From: Mycolicibacterium lutetiense | Lineage (GTDB): Bacteria > Actinomycetota > Actinomycetes > Mycobacteriales > Mycobacteriaceae | Length of the DNA: 64,000 nt | Assembly (NCBI RefSeq): GCF_017876775.1 | Contig: NZ_JAGIOP010000001.1 | Coordinates: 1,240,001-1,304,000 of the forward strand | Direction of reading: 5' to 3' | Shown: positions 35,899 through 45,011 of the stretch, piece by piece | Layout: each line of letters starts with the position of its first letter | Position numbering within the stretch: position 1 is the stretch's first letter | The notes under the pieces: model-generated | What the model was told of the DNA's origin: nothing | Database searches by the model: none | The model's input: only the letters and a program-made list of their open reading frames with translations | Translations under genes and position numbers: made by a program

Positions 35899-37926
35899 CT
35901 AGAAGCGGCCGCCGCCGCCGCTGTAGCTGCGGCCCGACGAATGTGACGAGCCGCCATAGGATGTCGGACGTCCCATGCCGCGGCCGCCCCCGAAACCTCC
36001 TCCGAAACCTCCTCCGAAACCGCCGCCCCCGCCGCGCAGGATGTTGCCGATGAGGATGCCGCCGAGCACCGCGCCCATGTCCGAGCCTCCGCCGCCTCCG
36101 CCGTACTGGGAGGTGTAGGACCGCTGTGCCGTTCGCACGTCGTCGTTGGCCAGGCGTTGCGCCTGTGCGGCCAGCGTCGAAGCGCCGTTGGCGTGGGCTA
36201 CCGCCTCGTCGGGATTCTCCGCGCGCTTGGCCGCGGCGGCCTGAAGCTGCCGTTGGGCCTCGGCCAGCCGGGTGCGTGCCTCCGGGCCAATGCTGCCGCG
36301 CCGGGTCTCGATGAAGTCCGACACCGCCTTGATCCGTGACTGGGCGGTGAACAGCGCCTGCTCCAGTGCACGGGCCAGCCGTTCGGCTGCCTCCTGTTGT
36401 TCGTGCACGCCGGCCAGCAGTTGATCGAGTTCGGCGTCGGCCTTGGTCAGCCGGGTGAAGGTACCCAGCGGGTCGGCCTTGCCGTTGGCCGTAGCGTCGT
36501 CGGCAGCCTTCTTCGCCGCGTCACGGACGGTACTCAGCTTGTCGGCCTGCGGCGTACCGGATTGCCCCAGAAGTGCATTCGCCTGGTCGATGCCGGCCTG
36601 GATATCGGTGATCGCCGCGGGTAGATCGGCCAGCGCCCGGTTGATATCGGAGGCCGCGCTGTCCACGGCGTCGAGCAGGGTCCGGGTCTGATCGAGGGCG
36701 GACTCGGCCGAACGCACCGCATCTACCAGCGCGGTCTGATCGTCGGCCGGCCGGGATACCAGGTTGCGGGCGGTGCTGATGTTGCGGTCGGCGAACGCCA
36801 GGCGTTCCTTGGCGAGGTCCACATTGGTCGACACCGAACTCAGTGCGGTGGAGTCGAATTGGGTGTGCAGGTTGGCAAGTGTCTGGCCGCTCGGTTCGAT
36901 ACGGGCGGTCAGGCCGACCATCTGTTGGGTCATGGCGTCGAGCCGGGTCGGGGCGTTGATCACCAGATCGCGCAACTGCTCGAAGGCCTGGCTCTGCGCG
37001 TCCAGTTCACGGTCGGCCCTGGCCGCCGACACCACCACCTTGGTCAGCAGATCCCGCTGTTGCAGCGGTGTCTCGGGGACATCGTCATCGAGCGTCTGAC
37101 GCACGGTGAATGCTTGGGCCAGAGCCTTTTTCGCATTCTCCAGGGCCATACTGAACGGTTCGGTGCGCTTGGCGCCGAACTCCTCGACAGCCAGTTCCAG
37201 CTCGGCTTCACTGGTGCGGACGGCATTGTCGACGTCGACGACGATCGAGCGGGACAGCTCGTCGAGCGCCTCCAGCGGCACCGAGGCCAACGCGGTGGCG
37301 TCGGTCGGATCGACCCGCTTGGCGGCCTCGAACTCGGCGCGGCGGCGCTTGGCCCGGCGCCGGCGCGACCACCACCACAGCAACCCGACCAGTACCAGCA
37401 ACACGCCAAGGGCGATCAGCATGCCCGGCCACGAGATTCCGGCTCCCGCCGGCGCGGCGGGAGGATTGGCCTTCAAACCGTTGGCGGCGGCGATGGCCGC
37501 GCCGGCCCAGTCGTCACGACGCAGGGCCGGTTCGACGCTGTTGCGTCGAATGTCGTCGGCGCGGGCATTGCCACCGGGGACGGTGCTCGGCACCTGGAAG
37601 GCGTACGACCGCGCGTTGGTGGCGACCGCCAGCAGCGCGTCGTCGTCACCGAGATCGCTCAGCTGAATCGTGCTCTGCGCCCAGCCCGACTGGTTCTGGC
37701 CGGAGAAGTCATCGACGAAAACCACCCACAGCTGAATACGTTTGGTGTCGTAGAGCTGGTCGAGGGCACGCTCCACACTGGCGCGCTGAGCGGCCGACAA
37801 GACCCCGGCGTGGTCGGTGAGTTGGGTGGCCAACCGCAGTGGCGGCTCGGCCGCGGCACCGGGGGCAACCAGCAGCCCTGTCATCAGGATCGCGAGCAGC
37901 GCAGAAAGCAGACGGGCGATACGCAT
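35899..37926 (-). CDS. TPM-domain membrane protein with coiled-coil and Gly-rich tail
   Basis: The 675-residue protein has a signal peptide (LLSALLAILMTGLLVAPGAAA), a TPM (YgcG-type) extracytoplasmic domain at about 30-150 (DHAGVLSAAQRASVERAL, LWVVFVDDFSGQ), and a transmembrane helix near 170-190 (WPGMLIALGVLLVLVGLLWWWS) followed by a basic cluster. A long, Ala/Gln-rich helical, probably coiled-coil region (about 230-600) ends in a Gly/Ser tail (GGGF repeats, SSHSSGRSYSGGGG). It corresponds to M. tuberculosis Rv2345. ATG at 37926 was chosen for the signal peptide; the frame to 38175 has no leader. TPM proteins are linked to membrane-protein repair, but function here is unknown. Confidence 0.85.
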   Translation of the reverse strand: MRIARLLSALLAILMTGLLVAPGAAAEPPLRLATQLTDHAGVLSAAQRASVERALDQLYDTKRIQLWVVFVDDFSGQNQSGWAQSTIQLSDLGDDDALLAVATNARSYAFQVPSTVPGGNARADDIRRNSVEPALRRDDWAGAAIAAANGLKANPPAAPAGAGISWPGMLIALGVLLVLVGLLWWWSRRRRAKRRRAEFEAAKRVDPTDATALASVPLEALDELSRSIVVDVDNAVRTSEAELELAVEEFGAKRTEPFSMALENAKKALAQAFTVRQTLDDDVPETPLQQRDLLTKVVVSAARADRELDAQSQAFEQLRDLVINAPTRLDAMTQQMVGLTARIEPSGQTLANLHTQFDSTALSSVSTNVDLAKERLAFADRNISTARNLVSRPADDQTALVDAVRSAESALDQTRTLLDAVDSAASDINRALADLPAAITDIQAGIDQANALLGQSGTPQADKLSTVRDAAKKAADDATANGKADPLGTFTRLTKADAELDQLLAGVHEQQEAAERLARALEQALFTAQSRIKAVSDFIETRRGSIGPEARTRLAEAQRQLQAAAAKRAENPDEAVAHANGASTLAAQAQRLANDDVRTAQRSYTSQYGGGGGGSDMGAVLGGILIGNILRGGGGGFGGGFGGGFGGGRGMGRPTSYGGSSHSSGRSYSGGGGRF
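35991..36026. repeat. 12-base tandem repeat encoding GGGF units
   Basis: Three 12-base units (CGAAACCTCCTC, identical twice, third degenerate) encode the GGGF repeats near the C-terminus of the TPM-domain protein on the - strand. It is prone to slippage, and in frame with the 3-base code. Confidence 0.85.
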
Positions 37927-37985
37927 GACCGCCAATCTAATGCGCTGCGGGGTCGGCGCGTCGGTTCCTGGCAGACTGTGCGTCG

Positions 37986-39260
37986 GTGAACGGGGATACG
38001 CAGGCCGCCTATGACGACTTCGACCGGCAACGTCTGGTGGTCGAGTCGCCGAAGGGTGCCGCGCTGCCCGGGACCGACACCGAGCACCGCACCGACTTCG
38101 CCCGTGATCGGGCCCGCGTGTTGCACAGCGCGGCGCTGCGACGGCTGGCCGACAAGACCCAGGTCGTCGGGCCACGACATGGGGATACCCCGCGCACCCG
38201 GCTCACGCACTCACTTGAGGTGGCCCAGATCGGTCGCGGAATGGCGATCGGGTTGGGCTGTGATTCGGACCTGGTGGACCTGGCCGGCCTGGCCCACGAC
38301 ATCGGGCACCCGCCCTACGGGCACAACGGCGAGCGTGCGCTCGACGAGATCGCGAAACCCTTCGGCGGATTCGAGGGCAATGCCCAGAACTTCCGGATCC
38401 TCACCCGGTTGGAGCCGAAAGTTCTTGATGCCGAGGGACGTTCTGCCGGGCTCAACCTGACGAGGGCCGCGCTGGACGCGGTGGCGAAGTATCCGTGGCC
38501 CAGCTTCGGCACCCGCAAGAAATACGGCTTCTATGACGACGACGCCGAGGCCGCCGAATGGATGCGCGCCGGCGCGCCCGCCGAGCGGCCGTGCCTGGAG
38601 GCCCAGGTGATGGACTGGGCCGACGACGTCGCCTATTCGGTGCACGACGTCGAGGACGGCGTGATCTCCGGGCGCATCGACCTGCGGGTGCTCGGCGATC
38701 CCGACGCGGCGTCCTCGCTGGCGGACCTGGGTGCCAAGAACTTTCCCAGCGTCACCCACGATGATCTGCTGGCCGCCGCCGAGCGGCTGTCCCACGTGCC
38801 GGTGGTGGCGGCGGTGGGGCGCTACGACGGAACGTTGGCGTCCTCGGTTGCCCTGAAGACGTTGACCAGCGAACTGGTCGGGCGTTTTGCCAATGCGGCG
38901 ATCACCCAGACCCGGGCGGTCGCCGGGGGAGCGGTGCTACGTCGTTTCGATGCCGAGCTGACGGTCCCGCCTCTGGTGCGCGCCGAGGTGGTCCTGCTCA
39001 AGATGCTGGCGCTGCAGTTCATCATGTCCGACCACCGGCACCTGCAGATCCAGGCTGATCAGCGCACGCTCATCCACGAGGTCGCCCTGGCGCTGTGGGC
39101 GCAGGCCCCGGGCAGCCTGGACCCGCAGTTCGCGCCCGAGTTCGACGCGGCCGCCGACGACGGCGCCCGGTTGCGCGTGGTGGTCGACCAGATCGCGTCC
39201 TACACCGAGAGCCGGTTGGAGCGAGTGCATGAGGCGCGCTCACCGAGACCTCTAGAATGA
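37986..39260 (+). CDS. dgt: deoxyguanosinetriphosphate triphosphohydrolase-like protein
   Basis: The 424-residue HD-superfamily enzyme has metal-binding residues in [13 protein letters not shown] near 75 and [15 protein letters not shown] near 105, and [18 protein letters not shown] near 215. Family enzymes hydrolyse dNTPs to deoxynucleosides and triphosphate. GTG at 37986. It lies directly upstream of dnaG (4-base gap), as in M. tuberculosis, and is divergent from the TPM gene. Confidence 0.94.
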   Translation: MNGDTQAAYDDFDRQRLVVESPKGAALPGTDTEHRTDFARDRARVLHSAALRRLADKTQVVGPRHGDTPRTRLTHSLEVAQIGRGMAIGLGCDSDLVDLAGLAHDIGHPPYGHNGERALDEIAKPFGGFEGNAQNFRILTRLEPKVLDAEGRSAGLNLTRAALDAVAKYPWPSFGTRKKYGFYDDDAEAAEWMRAGAPAERPCLEAQVMDWADDVAYSVHDVEDGVISGRIDLRVLGDPDAASSLADLGAKNFPSVTHDDLLAAAERLSHVPVVAAVGRYDGTLASSVALKTLTSELVGRFANAAITQTRAVAGGAVLRRFDAELTVPPLVRAEVVLLKMLALQFIMSDHRHLQIQADQRTLIHEVALALWAQAPGSLDPQFAPEFDAAADDGARLRVVVDQIASYTESRLERVHEARSPRPLE

Positions 39261-39264
39261 GCCG

Positions 39265-41163
39265 GTGGCCGGCCGGATTTCAGATCGCGATATCGCGGCC
39301 ATCCGTGAAAAAACCCGCATCGAGGATGTCGTCGGTGACTACGTCCAGTTGAGGCGGGCCGGGGCCGACTCGATGAAGGGTCTGTGTCCGTTCCACGACG
39401 AGAAGTCACCGTCGTTCCACGTGCGGCCGAATCACGGCCATTTCCACTGCTTCGGCTGCGGCGAGGGCGGCGACGTGTACGCCTTCATCCAGAAGATCGA
39501 GCACGTGACCTTCGTCGAGGCGGTCGAGTTGTTGGCCGACCGGGTCGGCTACACCGTCACCTACACCGGCGCGTCGACGACGAATGTGCAGCGTGACCGG
39601 GGCAGCCGCAGCCGGTTGCTGGCCGCCAATGCCGCCGCCCAGGAGTTCTACGCCGAGGCGCTGACCTCGGATGAGGCCGCCGAGGCGCGCAAGTACCTGA
39701 CCGAGCGCAACTTCGACGCGGCCGCCGCCGCCCAGTTCGGGTGCGGGTTCGCACCGTCTGGGTGGGACAAGCTGACAAAGCACTTGCAGCGCTTGGGTTT
39801 CGAGTTCAAGGAGTTGGAGGCGGCCGGGCTGAGCCGGGAGGGCAAGCGAGGGCCGATGGACCGGTTCCACCGGCGGCTGCTGTGGCCGATCCGGGTGTCC
39901 TCGGGCGAGACCATCGGCTTCGGCGCACGTCGGTTGTTCGACGACGATCAGAACCAGGCCAAGTACGTCAACACCCCCGAGACGGTGCTCTACAAGAAGT
40001 CGCAGGTGCTGTTCGGGTTGGACCGCGCCAAGCGGGACATCGCCAAGGGACATCAGGCCGTCGTCGTCGAGGGCTACACCGATGTGATGGCCATGCACAT
40101 GGCCGGGGTGACCACCGCGGTGGCGTCATGCGGCACCGCGTTCGGCGAGCAGCACCTGTCGATGCTGCGCCGGTTGATGATGGACGACAACTTCTTCCGC
40201 GGCGAACTGATCTACGTGTTCGACGGCGACGCCGCGGGCCAGGCTGCCGCGGTGAAAGCGTTCGAGGGCGAGCAGAACCTGTCCGGGCAGTCGTTCGTGG
40301 CGGTGGCGCCCGACGGGATGGATCCGTGCGATCTGCGACTGCGGTCCGGCGACGGTGCGGTGCGCGATCTGGTGGCCCGGCGAACACCGTTGTTCGAGTT
40401 CGTGATTCGCAGTGCACTGGCCGAGCACGACCTGGACAGTGCGGAGGGCCGGGTGACGGCGCTGCGGCGCTGCGTGCCGATCGCGTCCCGGATCAAGGAC
40501 CAGACGCTGCGCGACGAGTACGCCAGGCAGCTGGCCGGCTGGGTCGGCTGGGACAACGTCGCGCAGGTGATCGGCCGGGTGCGGGAGGAAGCCAGCGGCG
40601 GCCGCAAGGACTCGCGACGTCAGCCTGCGCGGCAACAGGCCAGTCCCGCGGCGGCTCCTGTGGCGCGCCCCAATCCGACCGATCCGACGCTGTGGCCGCA
40701 GCGCGAGGCGCTCAAGGCCGGTCTGCAGTATCCGGCGATCGCCGGGCCGGTGTTCGATTCGCTGACCGTCGAGAGCTTCACCCACCCCGGGTACACCGCG
40801 TTGCGTTCGGCGATCGAGGCGGCCGGCGGCATGTCGTCGGGCATATCCGGGGCCCAGTGGATCGAGGCCGTTCGCGAGCAGACCACCTCCCCGGCCGCGG
40901 CCGGCCTGGTCAACGAACTGGGCGTCGAGGCGATCAACGTCGAGGACGACGAGCACCTGCCGCGCTACATCAGCAGCGTGCTGGCCCGCCTGCAGGAGGT
41001 CTGGGTGGGGCGCCAGATCGCCGAGGTGAAGTCCAAGCTGCAGCGCATGTCACCGGTGGAGCAGGGAGATGAATATCACGCCCTGTTCGGTGACCTGGTG
41101 GCCATGGAGTCCTACCGGCGCAGCCTGCTCGAACAGGCCAGCGGCGACGACCTCACTGCGTGA
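39265..41163 (+). CDS. dnaG: DnaG, DNA primase
   Basis: The 632-residue replicative primase has an N-terminal CHC2 zinc finger (LCPFHDEKSPSFHV, HFHCFGCGEGG, about 40-68), an RNA polymerase-like core with the TOPRIM domain (VVVEGYTDVMAMHMAG near 270; YVFDGDAAGQAA near 317), a linker, and a C-terminal DnaB-interaction domain. GTG at 39265 starts directly at AGRISDRDI. It forms a probable operon with dgt. Confidence 0.97.
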   Translation: MAGRISDRDIAAIREKTRIEDVVGDYVQLRRAGADSMKGLCPFHDEKSPSFHVRPNHGHFHCFGCGEGGDVYAFIQKIEHVTFVEAVELLADRVGYTVTYTGASTTNVQRDRGSRSRLLAANAAAQEFYAEALTSDEAAEARKYLTERNFDAAAAAQFGCGFAPSGWDKLTKHLQRLGFEFKELEAAGLSREGKRGPMDRFHRRLLWPIRVSSGETIGFGARRLFDDDQNQAKYVNTPETVLYKKSQVLFGLDRAKRDIAKGHQAVVVEGYTDVMAMHMAGVTTAVASCGTAFGEQHLSMLRRLMMDDNFFRGELIYVFDGDAAGQAAAVKAFEGEQNLSGQSFVAVAPDGMDPCDLRLRSGDGAVRDLVARRTPLFEFVIRSALAEHDLDSAEGRVTALRRCVPIASRIKDQTLRDEYARQLAGWVGWDNVAQVIGRVREEASGGRKDSRRQPARQQASPAAAPVARPNPTDPTLWPQREALKAGLQYPAIAGPVFDSLTVESFTHPGYTALRSAIEAAGGMSSGISGAQWIEAVREQTTSPAAAGLVNELGVEAINVEDDEHLPRYISSVLARLQEVWVGRQIAEVKSKLQRMSPVEQGDEYHALFGDLVAMESYRRSLLEQASGDDLTA

Positions 41164-41226
41164 TTTCCCGCATCGCGATAGGCTGAGGCGCAGTCGGGCC
41201 CAACAGACGCGAAAGAGGCACCCCCG

Positions 41227-41523
41227 GTGACACGTTTCAGCACGCGGACGCGGCGGTTCGTCGCCGCCGGCGCATTCGTCCTGGCTGCCGGTGCTGCTGC
41301 GGGCGCCCCGGCGCTCATCTCGACGTCTGCCCCCGGCCCCGAGGTCACGGCGCAGCCGGCCTGCCTGGCCTGGTTCGGCAACAAAGAGGACGGCAAGTGC
41401 CTGTCCTACTCCAACGGCATGCCTGCCAACATCGGCACACCGTGGGTCGGCGCCGGCGGCAATGGCGGATTCGTCACCGGGCCGCTGCTGCCCGGAACGT
41501 CGATCAATCAGGGGATCGGCTAG
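41227..41523 (+). CDS. small exported protein, unknown function
   Basis: The 98-residue protein has a basic N-terminus and hydrophobic signal sequence (FVAAGAFVLAAGAAAGAPAL), probable cleavage near residue 30, and a mature part of about 65 residues with a Cys pair (QPACLAW ... GKCLSY) that could form one disulfide, then Gly-rich repeats (GAGGNGGFVTGPLLPG). GTG at 41227 behind AAAGAGG. It lies between dnaG and a convergent small gene, where M. tuberculosis also has a short hypothetical gene. Not recognised beyond this. Confidence 0.75.
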   Translation: MTRFSTRTRRFVAAGAFVLAAGAAAGAPALISTSAPGPEVTAQPACLAWFGNKEDGKCLSYSNGMPANIGTPWVGAGGNGGFVTGPLLPGTSINQGIG

Positions 41524-41528
41524 CAGCC

Positions 41529-41807
41529 CTACCAGCTGGACTTTTTGGCGCGATGCGTCGCCGAACCGTCGGTGCTCTCCTTTGGGGCGAGCACCGACGT
41601 TTCTGCGTCGATGGGGGTCATCGTGAGGAACTGCGGATCCGGCGAGACCTGCTTGGCGATCTTGCGCCGTCCGGCGTCGATCGCCGCCTTGGTGGCCGGA
41701 TTGGCGGTCACCGCGCGGTAGGTGCTGGCGATCTGCTCATAGCGACGTCGCCCGGCCTTGGCGCCGAGCACGTAGCCGACGGCGATTACGGCGGCATAGC
41801 GGATCAC
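41529..41807 (-). CDS. small conserved protein with N-terminal membrane-like segment
   Basis: The 92-residue protein starts MIRYAAVIAVGYVLGAKAGR (GTG start). The hydrophobic segment ending in GAKAGRRRYEQI resembles YtxH-type small membrane proteins, with a helical, basic remainder (AAIDAGRRKIAKQV) and a polar tail. The start was chosen because GGAGG lies 6 bases upstream at 41814-41818; the frame to 41981 would overlap the tRNA gene. Function unknown. Confidence 0.75.
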   Translation of the reverse strand: MIRYAAVIAVGYVLGAKAGRRRYEQIASTYRAVTANPATKAAIDAGRRKIAKQVSPDPQFLTMTPIDAETSVLAPKESTDGSATHRAKKSSW

Positions 41808-41966
41808 AGAATTCCTCCCACAACGACGTGCCTCCCAGACGGCAGGTGTGTGCCCTCCATCCTGCCTCAACTCCACCCCGCCGCGCCCGTCTGGGCGCGA
41901 GTTGGCGGCAGCGGCGGTCGGTACGCTAGAGTCAACGCTCGGCCGCGGTGCTTCCGCGGAAGGTAG

Positions 41967-42039
41967 TCCCCTGTAGCTCAATTGGCAGAGCTCCCGACTG
42001 TTAATCGGGCGGTTATTGGTTCGAGTCCAATCGGGGGAG
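41967..42039 (+). tRNA. tRNA-Asn (anticodon GUU)
   Basis: A 73-base cloverleaf: acceptor TCCCCTG pairs with CGGGGGA, D arm GCTCAATTGGCAGAGC, anticodon stem CCGACT/CGGGC-side with loop CTGTTAA giving GTT, and T arm ending in GGTTCGAGTCC. Discriminator base is G; CCA is not encoded. A weak upstream promoter may include TACGCT at 41922-41927. Confidence 0.95.
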
Positions 42040-42059
42040 CAAGTTCTCGAATCCCAGTC

Positions 42060-42374
42060 CTATGACTGGGGCCGGGCCTGCGCCTGGCGCGCCGCCTGGG
42101 TCAGCGCCTCCACCAGTGGATTGGACGCCGATGCGAGGGCATTCCGCTCCTCGTCGGTCAATTGGTAGAACGTCCACACGCCCCAGGCCGCCGGCCGGAC
42201 ATACACCGTCACCTGTTGCCGGTTGTTCGCCAACACGGCCGGGACGGGTACTGCGCGATCGAGGGTGGCCGCGCTGGCCATCTCCTCGGCGATCTGTTGG
42301 ACGTTGACTGATTCCTGCAGTTGGTACAGCACGGCCTTGTTGGCGGGGCCTTCCATGGCGAGGAACCAAGCCAT
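42060..42374 (-). CDS. conserved-looking small protein, unknown function
   Basis: The 104-residue soluble protein has normal composition (no shadow-like Arg/Ser bias). Segments include VLYQLQESVNVQQIAEEMAS, QVTVYVRPAAWGVW and YQLTDEERNALASASNP, suggesting a small alpha/beta fold. ATG at 42374 with TAGGAG about 8 bases upstream. It converges on tRNA-Asn, ending 21 bases beyond it. No signal peptide or known motif. Confidence 0.7.
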   Translation of the reverse strand: MAWFLAMEGPANKAVLYQLQESVNVQQIAEEMASAATLDRAVPVPAVLANNRQQVTVYVRPAAWGVWTFYQLTDEERNALASASNPLVEALTQAARQAQARPQS

Positions 42375-42495
42375 CAGTGTCTCCTAGGGGTAGTGGTCTT
42401 CGACGGATCGCGGGTCGGATCGTCAACAGTGTCGCCTATCGGCGCGCCGCCGTCAGCTCACTTGCTGAGCCGCTCCGATTCGCTACCCTCGGGGT

Positions 42496-42987
42496 GTGCA
42501 CCCACGGCTGATCGTCATCGTCGCCTTCATCGGTCTCTTTGCGGTTGGTTGCGGCTGGGGTCCGTCGTCCGCGCCGCCGCCCAAGCCCGATACCTGCGCA
42601 CCGACCGACGGGCCCAGCGCCGACACGGTCGCCGACCAGATCGCCAAACTGCCCGCCCCTGAAGCGGGTCGGCAGTGGACTCAGGTCAACACCGGCCACA
42701 CCACCAACTGCCGGCTGTACTGGGTACAGGTGGGCCAGTCCAACCCCGAGCCCAACAGCGCCGGGCAACTGCTGTTCTTCGACCGGCAGACCCCGCTCGG
42801 CCCGGCCACCCCGGAGCCCCGGCCCTACCTCAACGTGATCACCAATGCCGACGACACCGTGGTGGTGAACTACCAGTGGCAGCAGGGCCATGATTCGCCC
42901 ACCGCGCCGACCGGCATCGCCACCGTGCGGTTCCGGATCGGAGACGACGGCAAACTGGTTGCCGTCGACCCGATTCCGAAGCCCTGA
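42496..42987 (+). CDS. lppP: LppP-like lipoprotein
   Basis: The 163-residue LppP/LprE-family lipoprotein has a signal peptide ending in a lipobox-like FAVGC with Cys 19. Shared features with M. tuberculosis LppP as I recall it: DGPSADTVADQIA, HTTNCRLYWVQ, QLLFFDRQTPLG, PYLNVI, VVVNYQWQ and PTGIATVRFRIG near the C-terminus. It is anchored on the outer face of the membrane; function unknown. GTG at 42496. Convergent with the acyl-CoA dehydrogenase gene 6 bases away. Confidence 0.85.
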   Translation: MHPRLIVIVAFIGLFAVGCGWGPSSAPPPKPDTCAPTDGPSADTVADQIAKLPAPEAGRQWTQVNTGHTTNCRLYWVQVGQSNPEPNSAGQLLFFDRQTPLGPATPEPRPYLNVITNADDTVVVNYQWQQGHDSPTAPTGIATVRFRIGDDGKLVAVDPIPKP

Positions 42988-42993
42988 GGCGAC

Positions 42994-44916
42994 TCAGCCG
43001 TTGACCAGTTCGGCGGGGTCGAGCATCGCGGCGTAACGCAACTGCTCGGGGATGCCGAACCCGTCGACGAGCGTTTCGATGTGCGGCCGCAATGAGCGGC
43101 AGCGTTCGTTGATACCGCGGGTGACGGCCTTGGCGCGTTCTGTCGACAGGAACCGGTGCTCGATGAACCAGGCCTTGTCGTCCTCGATCACCGACAACGT
43201 GTACAGATCGCAGACATCGGAGAGCAGTTCGCGGGCGGTGTCGTCCTCGCAGGCGTCGATGCCTGCGACGAAAGCTTCCAGGACGACCCGGTCGATATGG
43301 GCCTGTGCGGCGTGCAATACGTGGTCCTGCACGGCGTTGAACGCGTCGAAGGCCGACATCTCCTTGGCCTTGCCCTGCAGTCGCCGTGCCACCGAGGCCA
43401 GCATGTACTCCTCGCGGTCTTCGAACATCTTGACCTGGGTACCGCGGTTGAACAGGCTGCCTTCCTCCTCGTTGTCCTGGCGGGTGTCCAGGATGGTTTG
43501 GATGATGGTCTGGGCTGCAGTGCGTTTGACCACCCGCTCACCGGCGAAGTTCGCCGCGAACCGCACCCATTCGACCGGGCTCATCCCCTTGATGTCGTCG
43601 GCGTAGGCGGTGAGCAGTTCCTTGGCCACCAGTTGGGTGAGCACATGGTTGTCGCCCTCGAAGGTGGTGAACACATCGGTGTCGGCGCGTAGGGCGATCA
43701 GCCGGTTCTCGGCGAGATAGCCTGCGCCGCCGCAGGCTTCCCGGGCTTCCTGGATCGCGCGGCTGGCATGCCAGGTGTTGGTGGCTTTCAGTCCCGCGGC
43801 GCGGGCCTCCAGTTCGCGCTGCTCCTCGGCGTCGGGATCGTCGGAGGTCTGCAGCTCATGGCATTTGGCCACCAGTTCGTTCTGGGCGAACTGCAGCGCG
43901 TAGGACTTCGCGATCAACGGCAGCAGCCGGCGCTGGTGGACCAGGTAGTCCATGATCAGCACCTCGCTGTCGGCGTCGGGGGCCTCGAACTGCCTGCGTT
44001 CCAACGCATACCGGGTGGCGATGTCGAGCGCCACCCGCGCGGCCGCGGCGGCACTGCCGCCGACGGTGACCCGTCCGCGGATCAGCGTGCCCAGCATGGT
44101 GAAGAACCGGCGGCCGGGGTTCTCGATCGGCGAGCTGTAGGTGCCGTCGGGCGCGACGTCCGCGTAGCGGTTGAGCAGGTTCTCCCGTGGGATGCGTACC
44201 TGGTCGAACACGATGCGTCCGTTGTCGACGCCGGGCAGCCCACCCTTGTAGTGGCAGTCCGAGGTGGTCACCCCGGGCCGGTCGTTGCCGTCGCCGTCAC
44301 GGATCGGCACCACGAAGCAGTGCACGCCGTGGCCCTCGCCGTCCGGGGTGATCAGCTGGGCGAAAACCGCTGCCACCCGAGCACTTTCGGCCGCTCCGCC
44401 GATGTAGTCCTTGCGGGCGTTGGGGGTCTCGGAGTGGATGACGAATTCCTGGGTGGCCGGATCGTAGGTGGCCGTGGTCTCCAGGGACTGCACGTCGCTG
44501 CCGTGCCCGGTCTCGGTCATCGCGAAACAGCCCGGCAGTTCCAGGCTGATCAGCGGGCGCACGTAGGCCTCGTGGTGACGTTCGGTACCCAGGTTCTCGA
44601 TGGCGCCGCCGAACAGGCCCCACTGCACCCCGGCCTTGACCATGAGCGACAGATCGCTCATCGCCAGCATCTCGATCTGGGTGATCGCCGCGCCGACGTC
44701 ACCATTGCCGCCGTGTTGTTTACGGAAACCGTCTACGGCTGCGCCGGCGGCCGCCATGATCTTGAGCTGCTCGCCCACCTTGGTCCGGGCAATGGTCGTG
44801 TTGGGGGTGTAGTGCGGTCGAAAGACCTCGTCGGAAAGCCTGGCCCTCATGGCGTTCTTGACGTCGCGCCAACGGCCGTCCAGCGCGTTTCGCAGATGCT
44901 CAGCAGTGGAAGTCAT
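42994..44916 (-). CDS. acyl-CoA dehydrogenase/oxidase family protein
   Basis: The 640-residue flavoprotein is larger than a standard 380-residue FadE and resembles peroxisomal-type acyl-CoA oxidases: CFAMTETGHGSDVQSLETTA in the FAD/substrate region near 130, then YIGGAAESARVAAVFAQL, RYALERRQF, and EACGGAGYLAENR with FTTFEGDNHVLTQLVAKELL near 400-440 (catalytic glutamate region), followed by an extra helical C-terminal domain. It probably acts in fatty-acid beta-oxidation. ATG at 44916 is preferred over the TTG at 44937. Divergent from the VIT-family gene. Confidence 0.88.
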   Translation of the reverse strand: MTSTAEHLRNALDGRWRDVKNAMRARLSDEVFRPHYTPNTTIARTKVGEQLKIMAAAGAAVDGFRKQHGGNGDVGAAITQIEMLAMSDLSLMVKAGVQWGLFGGAIENLGTERHHEAYVRPLISLELPGCFAMTETGHGSDVQSLETTATYDPATQEFVIHSETPNARKDYIGGAAESARVAAVFAQLITPDGEGHGVHCFVVPIRDGDGNDRPGVTTSDCHYKGGLPGVDNGRIVFDQVRIPRENLLNRYADVAPDGTYSSPIENPGRRFFTMLGTLIRGRVTVGGSAAAAARVALDIATRYALERRQFEAPDADSEVLIMDYLVHQRRLLPLIAKSYALQFAQNELVAKCHELQTSDDPDAEEQRELEARAAGLKATNTWHASRAIQEAREACGGAGYLAENRLIALRADTDVFTTFEGDNHVLTQLVAKELLTAYADDIKGMSPVEWVRFAANFAGERVVKRTAAQTIIQTILDTRQDNEEEGSLFNRGTQVKMFEDREEYMLASVARRLQGKAKEMSAFDAFNAVQDHVLHAAQAHIDRVVLEAFVAGIDACEDDTARELLSDVCDLYTLSVIEDDKAWFIEHRFLSTERAKAVTRGINERCRSLRPHIETLVDGFGIPEQLRYAAMLDPAELVNG

Positions 44917-44960
44917 ATCCGACGGTAACGCGTTCAACGATCAGGCGGGTCCGTTGAAAC

Positions 44961-44974
44961 GAAGGCAAGCCTTC
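44961..44974. promoter_or_regulatory. palindrome in the acyl-CoA dehydrogenase/VIT divergent promoter
   Basis: GAAGGC-AA-GCCTTC is a perfect palindrome with a 2-base centre, 38 bases before the VIT transporter start. AGGCAAGCCT resembles a DtxR/IdeR-type core (about 11 of 19 positions counting A/T-tolerant sites). A metal-responsive operator is a hypothesis. Confidence 0.35.
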
Positions 44975-45011
44975 CTGGACAAGTGAGACCTTGCCGCGCA
45001 AGACTGGCGCT

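Noticed and set aside
35899..38175. 758-residue reading of the TPM-domain gene
   Set aside because: The extra residues precede an obvious signal peptide and overlap dgt antisense.
41941..42060. Prophage or island attachment site at tRNA-Asn
   Set aside because: No integrase gene, no duplicated tRNA 3' end and no mobile genes nearby.
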